From Sphingomonas faeni (GTDB taxonomy: Bacteria; Pseudomonadota; Alphaproteobacteria; Sphingomonadales; Sphingomonadaceae), in NCBI RefSeq assembly GCF_024273235.1, contig NZ_JANBVH010000023.1, positions 1 through 64,000 of the forward strand: DNA of 64,000 nucleotides, written 5' to 3'. The first letter of the stretch is position 1. Every line of letters begins with the position of its first letter. Below the pieces are notes generated by a model that saw only the letters and a list, made by a program, of their open reading frames with translations, was not told the DNA's origin and made no database searches. This document shows positions 54,768-63,753 of the stretch, piece after piece. The translations under genes were made by a program, and so were the position numbers.

Positions 54768-55874
54768 CTAAGCCGGGGCGTGCTCGGCAGCGGCGATCGC
54801 GGTCAGGTCGCCGTCATAGCCATCCAGAAAGCTCGGCAGCCCGCCGATCGGCACTTGATGGCGCTGGGCATGCCGCAGCACGTCGGCGAACGTCGCGAGT
54901 CGGCCTGCATCGAAATTGGCGCCGAAGACGAGTTTGACGATCTGCGCCATCGCCACAGCCTCGCCCGGCAGGCAGTCGGTGGACAGCAGGGCGGCGAGAT
55001 CGTCGCCTTCATGTTCGGCCGCGACGGCAAAATCATGCGCCCGACCCAATGCTCGGTGCAGCGCGGCGCGGCTGCGGGCTTCGGCGGCACGGAAATGCGC
55101 GGCGCTCTCGCGCGCCATCGCCAGGTGCTCGCCCAGCGGGCCGGTCGGCACTATCCCGGAGGACAGCGTATCCGAGGGCAGGGGTTCGTCGAGCACGAGC
55201 TCCTGCATGACCGGTGCCGCGCTCGCGAACCCGCCGCTCGGACCATCGGCCCAGACCTGCGCAACCTCGCCCGAGACCTTCGGCGTCGCGCGGACGGCGG
55301 CGTCGAGTTCGGCCGCCAGCGTCGCCTGCATGTCGGCGTCCGCGAGTTCCTTCCAGTTGATCACGCCGAAGATGAAGTCGATCGTCGCGCCGCCCGATGC
55401 GAACGGCATGAGGATGCCGCGGTACAGCGTCGTCCGCCCCCGGCTGCTGACGAATTCCGCCTCGAACCCGATCGGCGCGCGATTGGCGATGATCTGGAGA
55501 TAATGGTCGGTGAGGCGCGACAGCAGAGACCGGCTCGGCACGTCGGCGATCGTCGCGATCGGCCCCTCCAGCCCGCATTCCTCGCGCAGGGCACGACCGA
55601 GATACGCGATCTTCGGGTCGCCCATGCCGTGACTGAAATCGAGCAGCACGCTGTGCGGGCCGAAATCGGTGATCGTCTCGGGCTCGAGGTTCGCGATCGA
55701 CGGATAGGGGCGTCCGTCGAGCAGCGATACCCAGTGATTATAGGCGCGCACGTGCATCCGCCGCTCGTCGCCGCCGAGATCGAACATCACGTCGTTGACG
55801 CCGGCATCCGCCGCGTCGTGCGCGGGGGGCGTAGCGCCGGTCCGCCCGTCATCTCGCCCGCGTACCGTATCCAT
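54768..55874 (-). CDS. PAS-domain protein (PAS_5 type)
   Basis: A 368-residue soluble protein. Residues ~35-180 form a PAS_5 domain (HVRAYNHWVSLLDGRPYPSI, DFGPHSVLLDFSHGMGDPKI, IGFEAEFVSSRGRTTLYRGI), as in small sphingomonad and rhizobial sensor-like proteins. The rest (ALHRALGRAHDFAVAA...) is helical with no kinase or HTH motif seen. ATG 55874 is preferred to an upstream in-frame ATG at 55937. It precedes the GDH gene on the same strand. Function unknown. Confidence 0.82.
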   Translation of the reverse strand: MDTVRGRDDGRTGATPPAHDAADAGVNDVMFDLGGDERRMHVRAYNHWVSLLDGRPYPSIANLEPETITDFGPHSVLLDFSHGMGDPKIAYLGRALREECGLEGPIATIADVPSRSLLSRLTDHYLQIIANRAPIGFEAEFVSSRGRTTLYRGILMPFASGGATIDFIFGVINWKELADADMQATLAAELDAAVRATPKVSGEVAQVWADGPSGGFASAAPVMQELVLDEPLPSDTLSSGIVPTGPLGEHLAMARESAAHFRAAEARSRAALHRALGRAHDFAVAAEHEGDDLAALLSTDCLPGEAVAMAQIVKLVFGANFDAGRLATFADVLRHAQRHQVPIGGLPSFLDGYDGDLTAIAAAEHAPA

Positions 55875-56007
55875 GCCAAGCGCCCCCAAATTCACGGTCA
55901 GGCATATACGCAGCCATGGTAAAAGACCCGTAAACACGCAAACCGCTTGTCAGCGCGAAAACCCCCTGTTATGCGCCGCCCCCTCGACCGGAGACATCCG
56001 TCGTCGG

Positions 56008-56083
56008 GCCGCTTTAGCTCAGCTGGTAGAGCATCGCATTCGTAATGCGGGGGTCACAGGTTCGAGTCCTGTAAGCGGCACCA
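56008..56083 (+). tRNA. tRNA-Thr (anticodon CGT), integration site
   Basis: A complete 76-base tRNA: acceptor GCCGCTT/AAGCGGC, D arm GCTC-AGCTGGTAGA-GCA, anticodon arm TCGCATTCGTAATGCGG giving CGT, T loop TTCGAGT, discriminator A and encoded CCA. The integrase gene begins 150 bases downstream, so the 3' half of this tRNA is the probable attachment site of the island. Confidence 0.96.
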
Positions 56084-56233
56084 GTCCATATAGAGAACAT
56101 CTCTAGAAAACCGCAGAAATCTGCGGTAAACTGCTCATCAGCGGTCCCACGAAATCTCACTTTGTTCCGCCGTGGCCCACCCAAAAGGGGCCACGAATCA
56201 TGGGGCCACGAACGATGCAGGAGGCGTGGCCCC

Positions 56234-57451
56234 ATGCTTACGGTTGTGCAGATTCGGGCGCTGAAACCGGCAGAGCGTCCCTATAAAGTTGCTGATGTTG
56301 ACGGGCTGTATCTGCTGGTGCAGCCGTCCGGCGCGCTGCTCTGGCGCTTTCGCTACAGATGCTGCGGTATCGAGCGGAAGCTTTCACTCGGCAGTTTCCC
56401 GGACGTCAGTCTGGTGCTCGCTCGCCGAAAGCGCGACGAGGCCAAGGCGGAGCTCGACGACGGGATCGATCCGGTCGAGGAGAAGCGCCAGCGGCGTCTG
56501 AAGGCCGAGCTGGCCGCGCAGACGACCTTCGAGCTTGTCGCGGAAGAATATATCCAGAAGATGGAACGTGAAGGGCGTTCACCTGCAACCCTCAAGAAGG
56601 CGCGCTGGTTTCTCGAGCTCCTCGCCGGCATCGCCAAGCGTCCGATCGCGTCGGTAACGCCCCACGAACTGCTCGACGTTTTGAAGCGCGTCGAACGTCG
56701 CGGTCATCACGAGACGGCCCTTCGGCTACGATCCTTTGCAGGACGGGTCTTTCGCTATGGCTTTGCTACCCTTCGGACCGAGCGCAATCCCGCCGACATC
56801 CTACGCGGGGCGCTCACCGTGCCGCGGGTCAAACATCATGCAGCGATCGTCGAGCCCAAGAAGGTTGGCGAACTGCTGCGCGCGATCGACGGCTATACCG
56901 GGCGGCCGGAAACGCTGCATGCGTTGAGGATCGCTCCGCATGTCTTCCTTCGCCCCGGTGAGCTGAGGCAGGCGAAATGGAGCGAGATCGATTTCGCGGA
57001 GAAGGTGTGGCGGGTGCCGGCCGAGCGGATGAAGATGAAACAGCCACACGCCGTGCCGCTATCTCGACAGGTGCTGTACCTTCTCCAGGATCTGCGATCG
57101 CTCGCGCGCGACAGCGAGTATCTGTTTCCGGCGCTTCATACGACCAAGCGCCCCCTCTCCGATAACACGTTGAATGTCGCACTCCGACGGCTCGGGTTCG
57201 AACACGACGAAATGACCAGTCACGGTTTTCGCGCGATGGCCAGTACACTGCTCAATGAGTCAGGGCTGTGGCATCCCGACGCGATCGAACGGGCGTTGGC
57301 ACATGGCGAAAAGGACAAGGTTCGCGCTGCCTACCATCGCGGCGCCCACTGGGCGGAGCGAGTGAGGATGGCCCAGTGGTGGTCGGATCATCTCGATCAG
57401 CTTCGCGTCGGCGGCGAAGTCGTCAAGGGCAAATTTCGCAAACGCGCATAG
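56234..57451 (+). CDS. Tyrosine-type (P4-like) integrase
   Basis: A 405-residue phage integrase with the P4-type N-terminal arm (MLTVVQIRALKPAERPYKVADVDGLYL) and core-binding helices. The catalytic part has Arg in FLRPGELRQAKW, HGFRAMASTLLNE for the His-x-x-Arg box, and the terminal AYHRGAHWAERVRMAQWW with the Tyr nucleophile region. Just downstream of tRNA-Thr, it defines the left end of an integrated island. ATG 56234 lies at the fold start; the frame is open upstream without similarity. No excisionase gene is recognised. Confidence 0.93.
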   Translation: MLTVVQIRALKPAERPYKVADVDGLYLLVQPSGALLWRFRYRCCGIERKLSLGSFPDVSLVLARRKRDEAKAELDDGIDPVEEKRQRRLKAELAAQTTFELVAEEYIQKMEREGRSPATLKKARWFLELLAGIAKRPIASVTPHELLDVLKRVERRGHHETALRLRSFAGRVFRYGFATLRTERNPADILRGALTVPRVKHHAAIVEPKKVGELLRAIDGYTGRPETLHALRIAPHVFLRPGELRQAKWSEIDFAEKVWRVPAERMKMKQPHAVPLSRQVLYLLQDLRSLARDSEYLFPALHTTKRPLSDNTLNVALRRLGFEHDEMTSHGFRAMASTLLNESGLWHPDAIERALAHGEKDKVRAAYHRGAHWAERVRMAQWWSDHLDQLRVGGEVVKGKFRKRA

Positions 57452-57662
57452 AGCAATTACTCAAACTGCCGGTCTCCGAGGATCGGCGTTCTGCATTATT
57501 TGTCTCGCTTATCTGACCAAAGGCATCGCTAGCGAGAGCAGTTTCGAGGAGATAAGGTCGACGGACCGGAACAGTGACAATCTGTATCTCCTGCTCCGAG
57601 GATACAAACTCCGCTTCGAGATCAGCCTGATTGCCAAAGTGCCGCCCCCGATGCGCGAAGCC

Positions 57663-58022
57663 TCACGCGGCAGATGCAAGTCGTCTTAACGTCTCTGTCG
57701 ACGATTGCGGGCTCAGCGGTTTGGTTAGGATGACTGCCTGAACATCACAAGGAGCGCATTCCTGTGGCGTAGCGGTGATGAAAATCACCGGGATTGGTCC
57801 CCAGGTTTCTTTAATGATATGCACTGCCATCGGCTCCGTTCCGGATCTCAAATTTACATCCGACAGAATGATCTGAGGGCGTTGACCGGCCGCAGATTGA
57901 ACCGCGTCTGCCGGGCAATCCACGATCTCGATTGAAGTGGCACCTGCACCTCGTGCGAGGTGCTCGACAAAATCGGCGATCAGCCAGTCATCTTCAATAA
58001 TAAGGACATGGCACATACGCAT
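57663..58022 (-). CDS. Single-domain response regulator receiver
   Basis: A 119-residue CheY-like receiver: acidic pocket IIEDDWLIADF with Asp11/Asp12, phospho-acceptor Asp55 in IILSDVNL, Thr in FITATPQE, and Lys in LTKPLSP. No output domain is present, so it signals through protein contact. The cognate kinase is not in the window. Two ATGs (58022, 58016) could start it. It lies on the island, in a more AT-rich stretch than the chromosome to the left. Confidence 0.88.
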   Translation of the reverse strand: MRMCHVLIIEDDWLIADFVEHLARGAGATSIEIVDCPADAVQSAAGQRPQIILSDVNLRSGTEPMAVHIIKETWGPIPVIFITATPQECAPCDVQAVILTKPLSPQSSTETLRRLASAA

Positions 58023-58315
58023 TCCAATCGGACTGCGGTTACAATCATGCTCGCGGGTAATCGGGCCCTTTCGATGCTAAATATAGGTTAGATGGCATTG
58101 CCTTTGGGCCGTACGGCGCTGTTGAGTCCGTAGGCTTCGCGCCGACTCGACACTTGACGCCAAGCCCGAAGAGGAAAAGCGCAAGGCGAACACGAGCGAA
58201 TTCGTACGCGTTGGTACGGGGAGCGAGCTCTGCCGATAGAAGCATATCGCCGAATCTATGCCGGCTTCCGTTGCTATAAGAGATAGCGCTGAGGTTCATC
58301 ATATCGGAATATTCA

Positions 58316-58456
58316 ATGCGCGTGATACTGCTGGTCCTGCTTTTAACCCTCGCGGCTTGCAACGATCACAAGCGACCCAATAGCTTCGACGCCAAGCCGA
58401 GCGAGAATACGGCTGCGCCCTACAACGGCGTGCCGGAGGGAGAGCAGAAGAAATAA
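58316..58456 (+). CDS. Small lipoprotein, 46 residues
   Basis: ATG 58316 opens MRVILLVLLLTLAACNDHKR..., ending EGEQKK with TAA. Residues 1-14 are a compact signal peptide with lipobox LAAC, so the mature Cys15 would carry the lipid anchor. The remainder is hydrophilic and charged. It is too short for most gene finders. The nearby sequence shows no other gene; family unknown. Resembles small entericidin-size lipoproteins in size only. Confidence 0.55.
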   Translation: MRVILLVLLLTLAACNDHKRPNSFDAKPSENTAAPYNGVPEGEQKK

Positions 58457-58765
58457 GAGTCGGAAGGCTGGCCTTCCAGCTTCGAACACCAGCCTCCAAG
58501 CTACGCTGCCGCGTCGTAAGCCTTGCGCTTGCGCGAAACAGGCCCACCGGATTGAATTCATCGGATTCTTCCTGACCTGCTCCCCAGAATTCATGCCATT
58601 GGTAAGTTAGTTCGTCAGATTGAGACGAGTGATGCGGCGAGGCCGATTTGGCACCCGCCGAGTTTACGAACCGCCCCCGCCAGGGGCATATGGACACCGA
58701 AGCTAAGTTATCAGCGGCCTGAAAACGGGGAGCAGGTCAGAACTACAGCAGAGGATAGATAGTTC
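58457..58765. other. Non-coding stretch of the island before hipBA
   Basis: About 300 bases with no gene supported. Several frames stay open on the minus strand, but none has a ribosome site or recognisable family. The stretch is less GC-rich than the chromosome to the left. Confidence 0.5.
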
Positions 58766-58836
58766 GATACGATAAACCGTATCAGTTTCCCGATACGATT
58801 TTGCGTATAATGTTGATTGATACGGTTATCCGTATA
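58766..58836 (+). promoter_or_regulatory. Three palindromic operators and a promoter for hipBA
   Basis: GATACG-N6-CGTATC (58766-58783), GATACG-N6-CGTATA (58792-58809) and GATACG-N6-CGTATA (58819-58836) recur every 26-27 bases. A TATAAT -10-like hexamer is at 58806-58811 inside the second site. They lie 34-104 bases before the hipB ATG, the expected place for HipB autorepression. Confidence 0.75.
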
Positions 58837-58869
58837 AATGGGTTTGGCGCACAACCGTAGGATTCGCAG

Positions 58870-59115
58870 ATGCAGCCCATCATTCGATCGTCGCAAAGCT
58901 TGGGCACCGCGTTGCGCAACGCCCGACTGGATGCAGGGCTGACCCAGCGCGAGCTCGGTGCTCGGACGAACCTCAGGCAGGCGACCATCTCCAGTCTGGA
59001 GAACGGCGAGGGGGGAACGCTCGAAACGCTCTTCGCCGTGCTGACCTATCTGAAACTGGAGCTTCAGGTCGCCGAGCGCAGTCAGTCGGCACCGGCTCTG
59101 GATGACATCTTTTGA
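58870..59115 (+). CDS. hipB: HipB-like antitoxin (XRE-family HTH)
   Basis: An 81-residue DNA-binding antitoxin: LGTALRNARLDAGLTQRELGARTNLRQ and TISSLENGEGGTLETLFAVL make an XRE helix-turn-helix domain. It would bind the HipA kinase and the three operators upstream, repressing its own operon. Its stop overlaps the hipA ATG by one base (TGATG), so synthesis is coupled, as in known hipBA pairs. Confidence 0.92.
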   Translation: MQPIIRSSQSLGTALRNARLDAGLTQRELGARTNLRQATISSLENGEGGTLETLFAVLTYLKLELQVAERSQSAPALDDIF

Positions 59116-60416
59116 TGATGCGCCCGTCGTCCGCCTTGCGTGTGCTTCTGAACGGCCGCGAGGTTGGCGTGGTGTCTCGCGCCAGCAATGGCGCAATCAG
59201 CTTCGGTTACGTGGCAGACTGGTTGCGTTGGGATCATGCCCAGCCGGTCTCGCTCTCCCTCCCCCTCACGACGCGGCGCTATACCGGAGACGTCGTAATG
59301 GCAGTCTTCGACAATCTTCTGCCCGACAATGCCGATATCCGTCGCCGTGTTGCAGGCCGGGTCGGCGCCGAGGGAGATGATCCCTATAGTCTGCTTGCCG
59401 CTGTCGGGCGGGATTGTGTCGGCGCCTTGCAATTTCTGCCCGAAGGTGCGCCGGTCACACCTGCGGGCGCGATCGAAGCCGAAGCGCTGGACGACGACGG
59501 GGTCGCCGTCATTCTGCACAACTTGGGCCGAGCACCGCTCGGGCTCGAGCCGGACGAGGCGTTCCGTATCTCGATCGCCGGGGCGCAGGAAAAGACCGCC
59601 TTGCTGTGGTGGCAGGAGCGCTGGAACAAACCGCTCGGCACGACCGCCACCACGCATATTTTCAAGCCGCAGATCGGCCAGCTTCCCAACGGCATCGATC
59701 TATCGAACAGCGTCGAAAACGAGCATCTCTGTCTGACGTTCCTCGGCGCCCTCGGACTCGCTGTGGCGCCCACGCGTATCGCGATCTTCGGCGACCGGCC
59801 CGTGCTCGTCGTCGAGCGCTTCGATCGGCTGTGGGCCCGCGACGGTCGCCTGTTGCGCCGACCGCAGGAGGATATGTGCCAGGCGCTGTCTGTCCCCTCG
59901 ACGCGCAAATATGAGGATCATGGCGGTCCGGGCGTGGCGGATATCATGCGCCTACTTGCGGCGAGCGACCGACCGGATGTCGATCGGCGGATGGTGATGA
60001 AGGCAATCATCGCGTTCTGGCTGATCGGCGCAACGGACGGGCACGCCAAGAACTTCAGCGTGTTCTTGTCGCCCGGCGGGCGTTTTTCGGCGACGCCGCT
60101 ATACGACGTGCTGTCCGCCGAACCGAGCCTTGCGGCCCATCAAGTCAACCGGCGGCAGATGCGGCTGGCCATGGCGATCGGCGACAAGCGTCGATATCGT
60201 CTCGACGAGATTGCACCGCGCCATTTCCTGCAAACCGCGGTGCGCGCCGGGTACGACACAGAATCGACGCGCGAGATCCTGCATGAGCTTCGCGAGGATG
60301 CCGAGCAGGCCTTTGAAACGGCGGTCGCCGCCATGCCGCAGGGTACGCCGATCACCCTTGTCGAGCCGATCGGTAACGCCATGCGCCAGAGGATCGCGGC
60401 GATCGACCGGCTGTGA
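59115..60416 (+). CDS. hipA: HipA-like serine/threonine kinase toxin
   Basis: A 433-residue kinase toxin of HipA type. E. coli HipA phosphorylates glutamyl-tRNA synthetase and induces persistence. Residues 1-~100 form the HipA N-terminal domain (RVLLNGREVGVVSR), then SIAGAQEKTALLWW (ATP loop region), and the catalytic TDGHAKNFSVFL with Asp308, followed by LYDVLSA (Mg-binding Asp). Length is normal, so it may be active. Directly after its stop begins a truncated IS21 transposase gene. Confidence 0.94.
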   Translation: MMRPSSALRVLLNGREVGVVSRASNGAISFGYVADWLRWDHAQPVSLSLPLTTRRYTGDVVMAVFDNLLPDNADIRRRVAGRVGAEGDDPYSLLAAVGRDCVGALQFLPEGAPVTPAGAIEAEALDDDGVAVILHNLGRAPLGLEPDEAFRISIAGAQEKTALLWWQERWNKPLGTTATTHIFKPQIGQLPNGIDLSNSVENEHLCLTFLGALGLAVAPTRIAIFGDRPVLVVERFDRLWARDGRLLRRPQEDMCQALSVPSTRKYEDHGGPGVADIMRLLAASDRPDVDRRMVMKAIIAFWLIGATDGHAKNFSVFLSPGGRFSATPLYDVLSAEPSLAAHQVNRRQMRLAMAIGDKRRYRLDEIAPRHFLQTAVRAGYDTESTREILHELREDAEQAFETAVAAMPQGTPITLVEPIGNAMRQRIAAIDRL

Positions 60417-61161
60417 TCAACCGCGCCTGCGCTTTGTCAGCCTCCAGGAGCTGAACGGCTGGCTGGAGGCAGAATGTTGCCGCTGGGCCGACCTGCACCA
60501 GCACCCTGAGCAAAAGGAACTGACGGTTGCCCAGGCATGGGCTGCCGAGCGCGGTGTGCTCCAGCCGGTCGCCGCGCCCTTCGACGAGTTCTACGAGAGC
60601 GAGCATGCGGTGAGCGGCACGTGCCTGATAAGCTTCGACCGCAACCGCTATTCCGTCTCGGCCAAAGCAGTGCGGCGCACGGTTCAGGTGCGTGCCTATG
60701 CTACCCGCATCGTCGTGCGCCTTGGCGGTGAGGTACTCGCCGACCATCCTCGGTTCTTTGGTCGCGACCGCACCATCTACGACCCGTGGCACTACCTGCC
60801 GGTGCTCGTGACCAAGCCCGGCGCCTTGCGTAACGGCGCGCCATTCCAGGACTGGGAGTTGCCGCCTGCGCTGTCACGACTGCGGCGTAAGCTCGGCGCT
60901 GGCGATGATGCAGACCGGCGGTTCGTGCGCGTGCTTGCAGCGGTACTCGACGACGGGCTCGATCTCGTCGAGGCGGCCGTCCGTGAAGCATTGCTGGCGG
61001 GTATCACCAGCGACGACGTCATTCTCAACATCCTCGCCCGTCGGCGCGAGCCGCCACGACCGTTGGCCATCGTCACACCCGAGGACCTGGCGCTGCGCCA
61101 TCCAACTCGTGCCGACTGCGGTCGCTACGACAGCCTGCGAGGTTTCCATGCAGCGGCATGA
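60417..61161 (+). pseudogene. istA: IS21 transposase IstA, C-terminal fragment
   Basis: The open reading continues about 245 codons matching the C-terminal half of IstA: LQELNGWLEAEC, HPEQKELTVAQAWAAER, SGTCLISFDRNRYSVSAKAV and DHPRFFGRDRTIYDPWHYLP. The catalytic DDE part and helix-turn-helix that should precede it are missing, and no start codon fits. The cut point lies next to the hipA stop, so a deletion or one-ended insertion removed the left part. Confidence 0.85.
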
Positions 61162-61876
61162 GATGATGACGGCCATGGCCGAGTTAGGGCTCAAGGGCAT
61201 GGCTGGTGCCTTCGACGAAGCGGTCACCACCGGCCTGCAGCGCAAGCGTATGACAATGGAAATCCTGACCGACCTGCTGCGGGCAGAGACGGCCCATCGC
61301 CATGCAGCGTCGGTCCGCTACCGGATGTCAGCCGCCAAGCTGCCAGCGGTGAAGGACCTCGACGCCTTCGTATTTGACGGCACGCCCATCAACGAAGGCC
61401 TGGTGCTCTCGCTGCACAGCGGCTCCTTCCTGGCCGGCCAGCGCAACATCGTGCTCGTCGGTGGTACGGGCACCGGCAAGACGCACCTCGCCAGCGCCAT
61501 TACCGCCAACGTCGTGCGAAACGGCGCCCGCGGCCGCTACTTCAACACGGTCGACCTGGTGAACCGGCTCGAGGAGGAAACTCGCCTCGGCAAGGCCGGC
61601 GCGCTTGCAGCTCAGCTGTCACGCCTTGAGGTCGTGGTGCTCGACGAGCTTGGTTATCTGCCGTTCGCCCGCTCGGGCGGCCAGCTGCCCTTCCACCTGG
61701 TCAGCAAGCTCTACGAGCGGACCTCGGTCATCGTCACGACGAACCTTGCCTTTGGCGAATGGCCGACTGTCTTCGGCGACCCTAAGATGACCACCGCGCT
61801 GCTCGACCGCATTACGCACCACTGCGACATCGTCGAAACCGGCAACGACAGCTGGCGCTTCAAGCACCGCAGCTAG
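61148..61876 (+). CDS. istB: IS21 helper ATPase IstB
   Basis: A 242-residue AAA+ ATPase, the transposition helper of IS21. Walker [15 protein letters not shown], Walker [18 protein letters not shown] and [12 protein letters not shown] are all intact. It overlaps the istA fragment by 14 bases, as is usual in these elements. Full length, but with IstA truncated it cannot work in this element alone. Confidence 0.94.
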   Translation: MQRHEMMTAMAELGLKGMAGAFDEAVTTGLQRKRMTMEILTDLLRAETAHRHAASVRYRMSAAKLPAVKDLDAFVFDGTPINEGLVLSLHSGSFLAGQRNIVLVGGTGTGKTHLASAITANVVRNGARGRYFNTVDLVNRLEEETRLGKAGALAAQLSRLEVVVLDELGYLPFARSGGQLPFHLVSKLYERTSVIVTTNLAFGEWPTVFGDPKMTTALLDRITHHCDIVETGNDSWRFKHRS

Positions 61877-61994
61877 CCTCGGGAACCCGACAGAGGAACG
61901 CTTCGCGCTGGTTACGCCTCCGGACGGGCTACGCCCGCCCTACGCCGCAACCAGCGCGAACGGCGCGTCCGTTACCGTCACGTCGCCCAACGAA

Positions 61995-62046
61995 GGGGGT
62001 CTCTTTTGGACGCCGATAGGGGGTCCTTTTTGGACGCCGATTGACA
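61995..62046. repeat. IS21 right-end direct repeats
   Basis: GGGGGTCTCTTTTGGACGCC (61995-62014) and GGGGGTCCTTTTTGGACGCC (62019-62038) are near-identical and 24 bases apart. They are followed by GATTGACA at about 62046, a typical IS21 terminus with multiple transposase-binding repeats. Confidence 0.8.
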
Positions 62047-62129
62047 TCTGGTGGTAGCGCAGAGCACCGAAATCGGGCGGTGTTACTAAAGTTTGCTCGA
62101 ATCATCCTGCTGCGCGCATAGGCTGCGCT

Positions 62130-62465
62130 ATGGAAAACGCTGCATCGTCGCTCGACCTCTTCACCCTCCTCGAAATCGCGCTGGAAGAACGCAGCGAAGC
62201 CGCTGACGCGTTCGACCTGTTCAAGCAGGATGCCGTCATGGCCCACGCGCCAGCGCCGGGCGATGAGCCCGCCGTAACCAGTGAAGAGGCTGCCGAGGCC
62301 GCCGCAGTGGATGTCGATGCATTCAGCGCGGAAGTCCGAGCCCTGCTGAACACAGCCTCGGACGTGGATCTGACGAACGCCTATCAGCAATCTGGCGGCG
62401 AGGTTGGCCACCCGGTGGCCGAAGCGCTGCTGGGCGAAATGAAGCGCCGCGGCCTCGGACTCTGA
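62130..62465 (+). CDS. Acidic protein of unknown function
   Basis: A 111-residue protein, strongly acidic (about 24 Asp/Glu to six Arg/Lys), with SLDLFTLLEIALEERSEAADAFDLFK and helical C-terminal HPVAEALLGEMKRRG. No family recognised. It lies three bases before the SRAP gene, so they may be co-transcribed. The acidic composition would fit a partner or DNA mimic, but this is speculation. Confidence 0.6.
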   Translation: MENAASSLDLFTLLEIALEERSEAADAFDLFKQDAVMAHAPAPGDEPAVTSEEAAEAAAVDVDAFSAEVRALLNTASDVDLTNAYQQSGGEVGHPVAEALLGEMKRRGLGL

Positions 62466-62468
62466 TCA

Positions 62469-63116
62469 ATGTGTAATCGCGCTCGGTTCGATGGCGAACC
62501 GGAGACCATAACCGAACGGTTCGGAGCTAATTTGCTTGCCGAAAAGCCGATGGATAATCGTTTCGACCCGAAGGAGCTGCGGCCGTTTGGCCGAGCGTAT
62601 GTCGTACGGAATGAAGCCGGCTGTCGGGGGCTCGACGTGATGGAATGGGACGTGCTTGCCGGCCAAGCCAAGCAGGCTGGCCGCAAGGTTGCGCAGACCA
62701 ACGTTCGCACGCTGCATCTCCCGCAATGGCGCTCGCTCGTCAGCGATCCGGCCAACCGGTGCCTCATTCCGCTGACGGAGTTCTGCGAATGGGCCCGTGA
62801 GCCCACCGACCTTGGCGACGGCAAGAAGCCGATCAAGGGAGAGATGTGGTTTGCGGTGACGGATCAGCCCGTGTTCGCGGTCGCAGGCTTCTGGCGGCAG
62901 GTTGGCGACCAGCGCTATTTCGCGATGGTTACCTGCGATGCGAACGCCTTGGTGGCGCCGATCCATCCGAAAGCGATGATCACGATCCTGCGACGCGAGG
63001 ATCACGATCGGTGGTTGACCGGCAGCTTCGACGATGTGCTCGCGCTGCAACGGCCATATTCAGCCGACAAGATGACGGTGCGAGGCCCGGTCTTCCCAAC
63101 GCGCGTGCGGGCATGA
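62469..63116 (+). CDS. SOS response-associated peptidase (SRAP/YedK-HMCES)
   Basis: A 215-residue protein of the SRAP family. Cys2 (after Met removal, N-terminal Cys) is the residue that forms a thiazolidine link with abasic sites; Asn78, Glu104 in LIPLTEFCEW and His166 in APIHPKAM complete the active site. It shields abasic sites in single-stranded DNA. Such genes are common on mobile elements. ATG 62469, preceded by the acidic gene. Confidence 0.92.
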   Translation: MCNRARFDGEPETITERFGANLLAEKPMDNRFDPKELRPFGRAYVVRNEAGCRGLDVMEWDVLAGQAKQAGRKVAQTNVRTLHLPQWRSLVSDPANRCLIPLTEFCEWAREPTDLGDGKKPIKGEMWFAVTDQPVFAVAGFWRQVGDQRYFAMVTCDANALVAPIHPKAMITILRREDHDRWLTGSFDDVLALQRPYSADKMTVRGPVFPTRVRA

Positions 63117-63450
63117 TCGATCGGTGACGATCCTTACCTGATTCCGGTGCCAGAGGGGTGCCCCAGTGCATCGAGTGCCTGGGAGATCAGAGCCGCGACA
63201 ATCGTCCACCCAAGACCATCGGCTTGCGCGAGTGCATCTTCCAGATGCTCTCGAAGCAGTTGATCGGGTTTGAACAGGCGTTGTGGCACCGATTCACCCT
63301 CGCAAGGTCAATGAGTTGCGGGTCGGTTCGTCAGAAGAATGCGGCGTCTTCGCCGTTAGGTCAATCGTCGCAGACATTGCGGGGGTCATGGCACCGCGAG
63401 CGACCTGAGCTGTTCTTCTCGCAAGCCATGCCGGCTTGAGAGTTAGCATC
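63117..63450. other. Island gap without a supported gene
   Basis: 334 bases between the SRAP gene and the next small gene. Possible reading frames (for example 93 codons from 63158) lack ribosome sites, and the translation has no protein-like pattern. No repeat, tRNA or promoter of note was seen. Confidence 0.5.
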
Positions 63451-63753
63451 ATGAAATTGACCGCCAAATTTGATACCAGGCGTGAAGCGGAAATGACCGT
63501 TGAGCGCCTCGTGCAGCAGTTCGAGATTGATCGTGCAAAGGTCGTGATCACCGCCGACGGTGCCGAGAATACGGCTGGCGTCACGGAAGATGGTTCTGAC
63601 CAGAAGGCGGGAGAGCCAAGCCCCCAAACGCGTGACGACGCCGAGTTGAACGGCAAGGTTGTCGTCGCGGTCGATGTGGCCGACGACGATACTGCCAGCG
63701 AAGTGCGCGAGGCGTTCAACGAATTCGACGCTTCCGAGCAGGCGGCGCAGTAA
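63451..63753 (+). CDS. Small protein of unknown function, first of an overlapping pair
   Basis: A 100-residue soluble acidic protein beginning MKLTAKFDTRREAEMTVERL. The pattern (strand, EAExTVxxL helix, strand IDRAKVVITADG) suggests a small alpha/beta fold of the kind in heat-induced stress proteins. No family is named with confidence. Its TAA overlaps the ATG of the next gene by one base, so they are cotranslated. Confidence 0.6.
   Translation: MKLTAKFDTRREAEMTVERLVQQFEIDRAKVVITADGAENTAGVTEDGSDQKAGEPSPQTRDDAELNGKVVVAVDVADDDTASEVREAFNEFDASEQAAQ

Larger units (their letters stand above)
60417..62046 (+). mobile_element. Left-truncated IS21-family element
   Basis: Contains a C-terminal istA fragment, an intact istB, and a right end with two repeats of GGGGGTCTCTTTTGGACGCCG type (61995-62017, 62019-62041), ending about 62046 in TTGACA. 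No left end is found: the istA fragment begins right after the hipA stop. The element is thus incomplete and immobile on its own. Confidence 0.8.

Noticed and set aside
50901..55922. A very long open frame opposite the NAD-GDH gene on the plus strand
   Set aside because: High-GC codon pattern of the real gene leaves the opposite frame open; the translation is Arg/Asp/Gly-rich without any domain.
58045..58362. 105-codon minus-strand frame
   Set aside because: Runs over the promoter area and the small lipoprotein start; no family or ribosome site.
58299..58697. 132-codon minus-strand frame on the island
   Set aside because: Overlaps the lipoprotein gene, no ribosome site, no recognised family.
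63158..63439. 93-codon plus-strand frame after the SRAP gene
   Set aside because: No ribosome site and no protein-like pattern; could be a gene remnant but not supportable.
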